The notes beneath the pieces were generated by a model, which was given only the letters and a program-made list of their open reading frames with translations, was not told the origin of the DNA and did no database searches. Both the position numbers and the translations under genes were made by a program. DNA of 64,000 bases, taken from assembly GCF_014648175.1 (NCBI RefSeq), contig NZ_BMQP01000041.1, positions 1-64,000 on the forward strand. Reading direction: 5' to 3'. Positions 57,646-64,000 of this stretch are shown one piece after another. Each line of letters opens with the position of its first letter. Position 1 is the first letter of the stretch. The DNA is from Planobispora rosea (GTDB taxonomy: Bacteria > Actinomycetota > Actinomycetes > Streptosporangiales > Streptosporangiaceae).

Positions 57646-58611
57646 CTACCGGGTCCGGTCGCCCCTGTTGTCCTCGAACAGGTCCCGGGTACGGCGCAGC
57701 AGCGCCTCCCGCACCGGGTCCGGTGACAGGACCCGCAGTGTGGTGCCCAGACCGAGAAGGTAGTCGGCGAGCTGGTCGGCGTCGTTGCCGCCGATTTCGA
57801 CGACGGTGGCGTCGGGGCCGTCCGGGCGGTGGGAGCCGATCGTCGGCGGGATCAGCCGTAGCGCCCGGTCCAGGGGGTGCGGTAGCCGGACCGTCGCATA
57901 CAGCGGGTACACGACGCCCGCGATGCCCCGGGAGACGAGGAGCGCCGGGTCGGGCGGGTCGGGGATTTCGACCGCGTGTCCGGTCGGCTCCACCTGTACC
58001 ACCCGGTCGGCCCGGAACGTCCGCCACTGGTCCCGGGCCACGTCCCGGGCGACGAAGTACCAGCGGAGCCCCGTGAACACCAGGCGATAGGGGTCGACGT
58101 CCCGGACGGTGGCCTTCCCCGCGTGGTCTCGGTAGGACAGGCGGGTGCGCTCACCGCGGCGGCAGGCGGAGGCCAGTTCCAGTAGCGTGCCGGGCGAGAT
58201 CTGACGGCCCCCGGGCCTGGGGGTGTGGACGAAGACGGCGTCCATCTCGCCCAGCCGGCCTGCGGTCCGAGGCGGCAGCACCGCCCGTAGTTTCAACAGC
58301 GCCGACAGCGCGGCCTGGTCGCCGCCGAGGACGCCGCTGAGCGCGGCCTCGCGCAGTGCGACGGCCACGGCGAGCGCCTCCTCGTCATCGAGGATCAGCG
58401 GCGGCACCCGGGTGCCGCCGCCGAGGCGGTAGCCGCCCCACGGTCCGGGGTCGGACTCGACGCCGTAGCCGAGTTCCCGCAGCCGGGCGATGTCCCGCCG
58501 GACCGTGCGGTCGGTGACCGCCATCCGCTCGGCCAGCTCCCGGCAGGTCCACGCCGGCCGGGTGGACAACAAAGAGACCAATCGCAGCAGGCGGGCGGAA
58601 GTACTGATCAC
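57646..58611 (-). CDS. WYL-domain HTH transcriptional regulator (YafY type)
   Basis: 321 residues. N-terminal winged helix (STSARLLRLVSLLSTRPAWTCRELAERMAVTDRTVRRDIARLRELGYGVES) and a WYL ligand-binding domain (about 135-245, DVDPYRLVFTGLRWYFVARDVARDQWRTFRADRV), plus a WCX C-terminal extension. GTG at 58611. Such proteins act as ligand-sensing repressors or activators, including of DNA-damage and defence genes. Candidate self-target palindromes lie directly upstream. Confidence 0.9.
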   Translation of the reverse strand: MISTSARLLRLVSLLSTRPAWTCRELAERMAVTDRTVRRDIARLRELGYGVESDPGPWGGYRLGGGTRVPPLILDDEEALAVAVALREAALSGVLGGDQAALSALLKLRAVLPPRTAGRLGEMDAVFVHTPRPGGRQISPGTLLELASACRRGERTRLSYRDHAGKATVRDVDPYRLVFTGLRWYFVARDVARDQWRTFRADRVVQVEPTGHAVEIPDPPDPALLVSRGIAGVVYPLYATVRLPHPLDRALRLIPPTIGSHRPDGPDATVVEIGGNDADQLADYLLGLGTTLRVLSPDPVREALLRRTRDLFEDNRGDRTR

Positions 58612-58632
58612 ATCCTGAAGTGTCCCCGATGA

Positions 58633-58657
58633 CCGGGACCGCACCTGTCCCGGTCCC
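58633..58657. promoter_or_regulatory. Overlapping inverted repeats upstream of the WYL gene
   Basis: CCGGGAC (58633-58639) pairs with GTCCCGG (58647-58653), and GGGACCG (58635-58641) pairs with CGGTCCC (58651-58657). The pair lies 22 bp upstream of the WYL start and 80 bp from the divergent oxidoreductase gene. Confidence 0.4.
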
Positions 58658-58735
58658 GCCAGTGGAAAAGCGGGCGTGGCCCAAGCACCTCACCCGCCGA
58701 GGTGAGATATCCCGGCGGCCGGGCAGGGACAGCCC

Positions 58736-60274
58736 ATGACGACGCGATCCTTCTGGATGGAATCAGCGGAAGGGCGGGCGTATCCGGCGCTCACCCAGGA
58801 CATCGAGGCCGACGTCGCCGTGGTGGGCGCGGGGATCGCCGGGCTGAGCGCGGCCTGGGAGCTCACCAGGGCCGGCCGGTCGGTGGTGGTGCTGGAGGCG
58901 GGACGCGTGGCGGCGGGGGTCACCGGGCACACCACGGCCAAGCTCTCCGCCCAGCACACCCTGATCTACGCGAAGCTGAGGAAGTCCGCCGGGAAGGAGG
59001 CCGCCCACCTCTACGCCCGGTCCCAGCAGGAGGCGGTCGAGCACCTGGCGCGGACCGCCGCCGAACTCGGGATCGACTGTGACCTGGAGCGGGTCCCCGC
59101 GTTCACCTACACCGAGTCGCCGGACGAGGTCGGGGAGATCCGCGCGGAGGCGGAGGCCGCCGCGGAGGCGGGGCTGCCGGCCGCGTTCACGACCGAGTCC
59201 GCGCTGCCGTTCCCGATCGCCGGAGCGGTGCGGGTGGAGGACCAGGCGCAGTTCCACCCCCGCAAATACCTCCTCGGGCTCGCCGAGGCAGTGGTCTCCC
59301 GCGGCGCGGCCGTCTTCGAGGACACCCGGATCGTGGCGCTCGACGAGGGCACGCCGTGCCGTCTGCGCACCTCCACCGGGGTGACGGTCACCGCCCGGGA
59401 CGTCGTCGTCGCCACCCACTACCCCGTGTTCGACCGGGCCCTGCTGTTCGCCAGGATGGAGCCCCGGCGCGAACTGGTCGTCGCCGCTCCCATCCCGGCC
59501 GGGAGCGATCCCGGTGGCATGTTCATCACCCCCGAGCAGAACACCCGCTCGGTCCGGACCGCGCCCTACGGGGACGGGCGGCGCCTGCTGATCGTCACCG
59601 GTGAGCACTTCAAGCCGGGTTCCGGCGGGGTCGGCGAGCGCTTCGACCGGCTGGCCGCGTGGACGGCCGAGCGGTTCGGCGCGACCGAGATCGTCTATCG
59701 CTGGGCGGCCCAGGACAACACCACCACCGACGGACTGCCGTTCGCCGGACCCCTGCACGTGGGCGCCCGCCACACCTATGTGGCCACCGGCTTCGCCGGC
59801 TGGGGCATGAGCAACGGCGTCATGGCGGGCCTGCTGCTCGCCGACCTGATCACCGACCGGAAGAGTCCCTGGGCGCGGCTGTACGACCCGCGGCGGCTGC
59901 ACCCGCTCCGGGAGGCCGGCCCGGCGCTGCGGATGCAGGCGTCGGTCGCGGCCCACTTCGTCGGGGACCGGCTGGGCTCGAAGCCGGCGGACGCGGTGGA
60001 CCGGCTCGCCGCCGGGCAGGGCGCGGTCCTGAAGGTGGGCGGCAAGCAGTGCGCGGTCTACCGCGACGACGACGGCCGCATCCACGCCGTCTCGGCCGTC
60101 TGCACCCACCTGGGATGCATCGTGGGCTTCAACGACGCCGAGCGCACCTGGGAGTGCCCCTGCCACGGCTCGCGGTTCGACGTGGACGGGCAGGTCCTGC
60201 AGGGACCCGCCACCGAACCCCTCGACCGGTTCGAGCTGCCGGACGCCGAGACGCAGCGTCCCGCGATCCAGTGA
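58736..60274 (+). CDS. FAD-dependent oxidoreductase with C-terminal Rieske domain
   Basis: 512 residues. DAO-type FAD domain with DVAVVGAGIAGLSAAWELTRAG (about 26-47) and VVATHYPVFDR, ending with YVATGFAGWGMSNGVMAGLLLADLI. From about residue 430 a Rieske [2Fe-2S] domain follows: Cys456-x-His458 in CTHLGC and Cys474-x-x-His477 in CPCHG, with a probable disulfide Cys461-Cys476. The fusion moves electrons from an amine- or sugar-like substrate to an iron-sulfur cluster in one chain. No signal peptide. Coupled to the hydrolase gene downstream (GTG at 60271 overlaps the stop). Confidence 0.93.
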   Translation: MTTRSFWMESAEGRAYPALTQDIEADVAVVGAGIAGLSAAWELTRAGRSVVVLEAGRVAAGVTGHTTAKLSAQHTLIYAKLRKSAGKEAAHLYARSQQEAVEHLARTAAELGIDCDLERVPAFTYTESPDEVGEIRAEAEAAAEAGLPAAFTTESALPFPIAGAVRVEDQAQFHPRKYLLGLAEAVVSRGAAVFEDTRIVALDEGTPCRLRTSTGVTVTARDVVVATHYPVFDRALLFARMEPRRELVVAAPIPAGSDPGGMFITPEQNTRSVRTAPYGDGRRLLIVTGEHFKPGSGGVGERFDRLAAWTAERFGATEIVYRWAAQDNTTTDGLPFAGPLHVGARHTYVATGFAGWGMSNGVMAGLLLADLITDRKSPWARLYDPRRLHPLREAGPALRMQASVAAHFVGDRLGSKPADAVDRLAAGQGAVLKVGGKQCAVYRDDDGRIHAVSAVCTHLGCIVGFNDAERTWECPCHGSRFDVDGQVLQGPATEPLDRFELPDAETQRPAIQ

Positions 60275-60294
60275 GGACGGCGGGGAACGCGGTC

Positions 60295-61161
60295 ATGCGG
60301 AGGATCAAGGGGGACGGCGTCGAACTGGCCGTCTACGAGCGGGGCGGCGGCCCGGCGCGGCCGGTCGTGCTCCTGGTGCACGGCTACCCGGACGACCACC
60401 GGATCTGGGACCGGGTCGCGGAGCACCTGTCCGGCCGGTTCCACGTGGTGACCTACGACGTCCGGGGCGCCGGGGCCTCGGACCGGCCGCGCGGGCGGGA
60501 GCCGTACGCCTTCGCCCATCTGCTGGCCGACCTGCGCGCCGTGATCGACGCGGTGAGCCCCGGACGGCCGGTGCACCTGGCCGGGCACGACTGGGGGTCC
60601 ATCCAGGGGTGGGAGGCGGTGTGCACGATGCCGGAGCGGTTCGTGTCCTTCACCTCGATCGGCGGACCCTGCCTCGACCACGCGGGCCACTGGTTCCGGG
60701 AGGCGGGCCGGGCGCAGACCGTGCGGCAGCTGCTGGCCTCCTGGTACATCGGCTTCTTCCGGCTGCCGCTCCTGCCGGAGCTGTTCTGGCGCTCCGGGCT
60801 CGGCGGGCGGCTGCTCGCCCTGGCCGCAGGGCACCGTCCCTCCTCCCGGCACGACGCGGTGGCGGGCCTGGGGCTCTACCGCGCGAACATCCGCCCCCGG
60901 ACGCGCCACCCGCTGGAGCGGCGCACCACGGTGCCGGTGCAGGTCGTCGTACCGATCCGGGACGCCTACGTGACACCGGACCTCGCCGAGGCCGCCCGGC
61001 GCCGGATCCCCGGCGCCGGGATCCGCAGGTTCGACGCCCCGCACTGGATGCCGGAGACCCACCCCGGTCCACTCGCCCGCCTCATCGCCGAACACGCCGA
61101 ACACGCCGAGCGGGCAGAGCGGGCCGGGCGGGCCGCCGCGGGCGAGCGGTCCACCGGATGA
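60295..61161 (+). CDS. Alpha/beta hydrolase (epoxide hydrolase/dehalogenase-like)
   Basis: 288 residues. Oxyanion motif HGYPDDHRIWD, DVRGAGASDRP, nucleophile Asp99 in LAGHDWGS (an Asp, as in epoxide hydrolases and haloalkane dehalogenases), and catalytic His250 in DAPHWMPETHP. The acidic third residue is not certain. C-terminal Ala/Glu/Arg-rich helix. ATG 60295 is reported; a GTG at 60271 overlaps the upstream stop and would add 8 residues. Confidence 0.88.
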   Translation: MRRIKGDGVELAVYERGGGPARPVVLLVHGYPDDHRIWDRVAEHLSGRFHVVTYDVRGAGASDRPRGREPYAFAHLLADLRAVIDAVSPGRPVHLAGHDWGSIQGWEAVCTMPERFVSFTSIGGPCLDHAGHWFREAGRAQTVRQLLASWYIGFFRLPLLPELFWRSGLGGRLLALAAGHRPSSRHDAVAGLGLYRANIRPRTRHPLERRTTVPVQVVVPIRDAYVTPDLAEAARRRIPGAGIRRFDAPHWMPETHPGPLARLIAEHAEHAERAERAGRAAAGERSTG

Positions 61162-61180
61162 GGCCTTGCCCCGAAAAACA

Positions 61181-61194
61181 TTAAGTGGTTAACT
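61181..61194 (+). promoter_or_regulatory. MarR operator, copy 1 (autoregulation)
   Basis: TTAAGTGGTTAACT, 9 bp before the MarR start. Its TTAACT end can serve as a -10 element with TTGCCC (61166-61171) as a -35 at a 17-bp spacing. Its reverse complement recurs with one mismatch upstream of the SDR gene. Confidence 0.6.
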
Positions 61195-61203
61195 GATCTC
61201 GGA

Positions 61204-61611
61204 ATGGAGAACGGTTACTCGCTGCTGGACAGCACGCTGTACGCCATGGTCGTGCACCTCGGCTCCCACAAGCGCCGGATCGCGGCCGGGCTGGAGAGGC
61301 TGGGCCTGCACCTGGGCCAGGAGATCTATCTGGCCCAGCTCTGGCGCGAGGACGGGCTGTGCCAGGGGCGATTGGCCGGGTGCGCCAAGGTGTCGGCCGC
61401 CAACGTCACCCAGGTGCTGCGCGGCCTGGAGAGGCAGGGCCTGGTGGTACGGCGCCGCGACGAGGCGGACGGCCGGGTCCAGCGGATCTGGCTGACCGAC
61501 GAGGGCCGGGCCCTGGAGGGGCCGGTGACCGAGGTCTGGCGGAACGCCGAGGCCGACTGGCTCGCGGGCCTGACCCCGGAGCAGCGTGAAGCGATCTCCC
61601 GTCTGCTGTGA
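61204..61611 (+). CDS. MarR-family transcriptional regulator
   Basis: 135 residues. Winged helix: LHLGQEIYLAQLWREDGLCQGRLAGCAKVSAANVTQVLRGLERQGLVVRRRDEADGRVQRIWLTDEGRALEGPV, with the wing DEADGRVQRIW. Cys residues at the start of the HTH (GLCQ, LAGCAK) could sense oxidants, but this is speculative. Matching operators flank its own promoter and that of the SDR gene 82 bp downstream. Confidence 0.9.
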   Translation: MENGYSLLDSTLYAMVVHLGSHKRRIAAGLERLGLHLGQEIYLAQLWREDGLCQGRLAGCAKVSAANVTQVLRGLERQGLVVRRRDEADGRVQRIWLTDEGRALEGPVTEVWRNAEADWLAGLTPEQREAISRLL

Positions 61612-61647
61612 GGGCCCCCACTGCTCCGGAGCATAATCCGGGCAACT

Positions 61648-61683
61648 AGTTAACCAGTTAACAACATTTAGTTAATCACTTAA
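61648..61683. promoter_or_regulatory. MarR operator, copy 2 (SDR promoter)
   Basis: AGTTAATCACTTAA at 61670-61683 is the complement of copy 1 with one mismatch (TTAAGTGATTAACT). Upstream are two further half-sites, AGTTAACC (61648-61655) and AGTTAAC (61656-61662). They lie in the 82-bp gap before the SDR start. Confidence 0.65.
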
Positions 61684-61692
61684 GAGGTTGAC

Positions 61693-62442
61693 ATGGATCT
61701 GGGATTGAAGGGCCGTACGGTGATCGTGACCGGCGCCACCGGCGGCATCGGGCGGGAGATCGCCCGGGGCTACGCCGCCGAGGGGGCCGACGTCGTCCTC
61801 ACCCACCGGGACACCCCCGGCGAGGCCGGGAAACTGGCCGAGGAGGTCGGCGGCCTGGCCCTGCCGTACGAGATGGGCGACCCCGCCTCGGCCGCCGCCC
61901 TGGTGACCGGGGCGCTGGAGCGGACCGGCAGGATCGACGTGCTGGTCAACAACGCGGTCCGCTGGGGCGGTCGCGCGCCCCGGCCGGACGCCTCGTTCGA
62001 GGACGTGGCCGACGACGAGTGGCTGGAGACGATCCGGCACAACATCGAGGGCGCCCTGCGGCTCAGCCGTCTGGCCGCCCCCGTCATGCGCGAGCGCGGC
62101 TTCGGCAGGCTCGTGCACGTCTCCTCCGGCATCGTCACCGAGGGCATGGCGGGCGGCGAGTACTACGGGGCCGCCAAGGGCGCGCTGCACGGCTTCAGCC
62201 GCTCGGCGGCCTTCAGTCTCGGCCGCGACGGCGACATCCTGTCCAACGTGGTCATGCCGGGATTCACCAGGACCGCGCGGAACGGCGAGATGGCCGCGGC
62301 CGTGGGGCACCGGTACAGCGCCCGGGCCCCGATCGGGCGGCTGCTGGACGCCGCGGAGGTCGCCAACGCGGTCGTCTATCTGGGCTCGGCCGCCAACACC
62401 GGCATCACCGGCCAGGTCATCGCGGTCACCGGCGGCGTCTGA
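61693..62442 (+). CDS. Short-chain dehydrogenase/reductase
   Basis: 249 residues. Rossmann motif GATGGIGREIA (13-23), NNAVRWGG, catalytic Ser in VSSGIVTE, Tyr-x3-Lys as YYGAAKG (about 156-162), C-terminal ITGQVIAVTGGV. A classical SDR; substrate unknown. Expression is probably repressed by the MarR protein encoded upstream. GAGG lies seven bases before the ATG. Confidence 0.92.
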   Translation: MDLGLKGRTVIVTGATGGIGREIARGYAAEGADVVLTHRDTPGEAGKLAEEVGGLALPYEMGDPASAAALVTGALERTGRIDVLVNNAVRWGGRAPRPDASFEDVADDEWLETIRHNIEGALRLSRLAAPVMRERGFGRLVHVSSGIVTEGMAGGEYYGAAKGALHGFSRSAAFSLGRDGDILSNVVMPGFTRTARNGEMAAAVGHRYSARAPIGRLLDAAEVANAVVYLGSAANTGITGQVIAVTGGV

Positions 62443-62455
62443 CCCGGCACCGGCC

Positions 62456-62905
62456 CTAACGCGGCCGGGGGCGGCTGTTCCAGCGGGAGGAGCGGAACAG
62501 GTCGCGGCGCTGGAGGAGGTAGGCGAGCTTGGCGGCGGCGACCCGGACGGTCTCCTCGTGGCGGTGGCGCCTGGCGGGGGCGACGGCGCTCCACTGGTCG
62601 AGCGCGTGGGCCATCTCGTCGGCGACCTCGCCGATCACCCGGTAGCGGGTGCCGAAGGCGTGCAGATCACCGTGGACCTCGCCGACCAGGTCCTCGTCCA
62701 CCCGGCGGGTCAGCGGCCTGATCTTCTGGAGGATGCCCGCCTCCATCGCCGCGGTCACCGGGGCCCGGCGGGCGTCGCCCTCGGGGATCATGACGAGGGC
62801 CCGCACCCGGGCCAGCGCCAGGGCCCGCTCGGCCTCGGGGGTCGAGGGATGCTCGGCGAGGTCCAGCAGGCGGCGCAGCGTCTCCTGCGTCTTGTCGTCG
62901 AACAT
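62456..62905 (-). CDS. DUF2786-like hypothetical protein
   Basis: 149 residues, mostly helical. The start DKTQETLRRLLDLAEHPSTPEAERALALARVRALV resembles the DUF2786 N-terminal pattern KIRKLLALAEDPAATP; the C-terminal half is Arg-rich. Function unknown. Convergent with the SDR gene (14 bp apart). Confidence 0.7.
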   Translation of the reverse strand: MFDDKTQETLRRLLDLAEHPSTPEAERALALARVRALVMIPEGDARRAPVTAAMEAGILQKIRPLTRRVDEDLVGEVHGDLHAFGTRYRVIGEVADEMAHALDQWSAVAPARRHRHEETVRVAAAKLAYLLQRRDLFRSSRWNSRPRPR

Positions 62906-62957
62906 CCGAGAACCCGTCCCCGTCGCGTGGTGTCCGGCACATGCTATTCGACCGGGA

Positions 62958-64000
62958 CTATTCGACCAGGACGCAGCGGGTTCTGCGGTAGGTGGTCGGC
63001 ATGCACCGATTGCAATGGATACAGGCGGATACGACGGTCCTGTCCTTGCGGACGCGGTCGGGCAGATCGGGCTCCATGAGCAGGGCCCGGCCCATCGCGG
63101 CGAACGCGAAGCCCTCCCTCATGGCCAGGTCCATGGTCGCGGCGCCGGTGATCCCGCCGAGCAGGACCAGCGGCGTCCGCAGCGCGGCGCGGAAGGCGCG
63201 GGCGTCGTCCAGGAGGTAGGCGTCCCGGTAGGGGTAGGCGCGCAGGAGCCTGCCGCCCAGCAGGCGCACGCCCAGCCGCTGCGGCTGCGGGAAGACCGCG
63301 GCGAAGTCCTTCAGCGGGGCGTCACCCCGGAACAGGTACATCGGGTTGAGCAGCGAGCTGCCGGCGGTCAGCTCGATGGCGTCGAGGCTGCCGTCCTCCT
63401 CCAGCCAGGCCGCGACCTGCAGGCTCTCCTCGGGCACGAGGCCGCCGCGGACCCCGTCGTCCATGTTGAGCTTGGCGAGGATCGCGATCCGGTCGCCGAC
63501 GGCGTCGCGCACGGCGCGCGTCACCTCCCGCGCCAGCCGGGCGCGGCCCGCGAGGCCGCCGCCGTACTCGTCGCCGCGTCTGTTGAGGCGGGGGCTGAGG
63601 AAGGCGCTGACCAGGTAGTTGTGACCGAGATGGACCTCCACCGCGTCGAAGCCCGACTCCGCGGCCAGCAGCGCCGCCTCGGCGTGGGCGCGGACGATCC
63701 GGTCGATGTCGGCCCTGGTCGCCGCGCGGGTCGCGGTCATGCCCAGCGGGTTGAACCGCCGGGACGGCCCCAGCGCGGGGAGCCGGGTGGAGGCCGGGTT
63801 CGCCACCGGCCCGGCGTGCCCGATCTGCGCGGAGACGGCCGCCCCCTCGGCGTGTACGGCCTCCGCCAGGCGGCGCAGCCCCGCCACGGCCTCGGGGCGC
63901 ATCCAGATCTGCTTGCGCGTGGTACGGCCCTCCGGGGCGACCGCGCAGTAGGCCACCGTGGTCATCGCCACTCCCCCGGCGGCCGTCCGCCGGTGGAACT
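62958..64000 (-). CDS. NADH:flavin oxidoreductase / OYE family, 5' end outside window
   Basis: Partial; 347 codons visible, with the frame open to the window edge (upstream residues FHRRTAAGGVAMTTVAYCAVAPEGRTT). TIM-barrel Old Yellow Enzyme family: IGHAGPVANP, EVHLGHNYLVSAFLSPRLNRRGDEYGG, GGITGAATMDLAMREGFAFAAMGRALLMEPDLPDRV. The C terminus ACIHCNRCMPTTYRRTRCVLVE carries a Cys-x2-Cys-x2-Cys motif like the iron-sulfur motif of dienoyl-CoA reductase-type OYEs. The protein ends right after it, so the C-terminal NAD-binding domains of those longer enzymes are absent. Confidence 0.92.
   Translation of the reverse strand, partial: FHRRTAAGGVAMTTVAYCAVAPEGRTTRKQIWMRPEAVAGLRRLAEAVHAEGAAVSAQIGHAGPVANPASTRLPALGPSRRFNPLGMTATRAATRADIDRIVRAHAEAALLAAESGFDAVEVHLGHNYLVSAFLSPRLNRRGDEYGGGLAGRARLAREVTRAVRDAVGDRIAILAKLNMDDGVRGGLVPEESLQVAAWLEEDGSLDAIELTAGSSLLNPMYLFRGDAPLKDFAAVFPQPQRLGVRLLGGRLLRAYPYRDAYLLDDARAFRAALRTPLVLLGGITGAATMDLAMREGFAFAAMGRALLMEPDLPDRVRKDRTVVSACIHCNRCMPTTYRRTRCVLVE

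Overview
The window is high-GC (about 70 percent) DNA from a free-living actinomycete. Evidence: dense GC-rich third codon positions, frequent GTG and TTG starts, an Lsr2 nucleoid protein, a DUF5302 protein, a HGxxPAAW-type membrane protein, a DUF574-type SAM methyltransferase, an F420-type nitroreductase-fold protein and a large LuxR-type ATPase regulator. Family-level placement near Streptosporangiaceae (Streptosporangium or Nonomuraea-like) is my impression, not proven. No rRNA, tRNA, CRISPR array, prophage or insertion sequence was recognised. The layout is that of a chromosomal arm: short operons, many regulator and target pairs, and several secreted enzymes. || Layout. 1-8.5 kb: 3' part missing arginine deiminase with a divergent LysR regulator; a secreted protein combining an M4 and an M28 peptidase; a beta-propeller protein; a saccharopine-dehydrogenase-like reductase; a small secreted protein. 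8.5-14.3 kb: CHASE/PAS histidine kinase, Lsr2, and a membrane P-loop NTPase of KAP type. 14.3-20 kb: hydrolase/MarR pair, KhtT/KhtU-like cation antiporter, beta-lactamase-fold protein, RidA/TetR pair, DUF2203. 20-24.6 kb: STAS protein, small proteins, thioredoxin-reductase-like flavoprotein and an exported M19-like dipeptidase. 24.7-26.1 kb: a 16-codon threonine-rich leader peptide, a strong hairpin, and a short threonyl-tRNA synthetase paralogue, which together look like a ribosome-mediated attenuator. 26.1-27.3 kb: a broken, active-site-less subtilase. 27.8-32.7 kb: complete branched-chain amino-acid type ABC transporter (five genes). 32.9-37.1 kb: LuxR-family ATPase regulator and a secreted polyester hydrolase (cutinase) close to Thermobifida cutinases. 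37.1-46 kb: EamA/LysR pair, ArsR-SRPBCC-VOC operon, two-component system, a GNAT/methyltransferase chimera and a DUF3152 metzincin-like protease. 46-52 kb: an arabinose-type locus (LacI regulator, GH51 arabinofuranosidase, sugar ABC transporter) with a perfect operator inside its promoter. 52-64 kb: acetyltransferase, methyltransferase, MFS exporter, solitary HTH-DNA methylase, WYL regulator, FAD/Rieske oxidoreductase plus hydrolase, MarR/SDR pair with matching operators, and the truncated start of an OYE-type reductase. || How genes work together. Most transcription units are local circuits in which a regulator sits next to its likely target with a visible palindrome between them (15.1, 18.9, 40.5, 47.3, 61.2 and 61.7 kb). 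The best candidates for undescribed biology are the threonine attenuator with its editing-domain-less synthetase, the Lsr2-adjacent membrane NTPase, the orphan HTH-methylase-specificity protein, the dual-peptidase secreted protein and the acetyltransferase/methyltransferase fusion.
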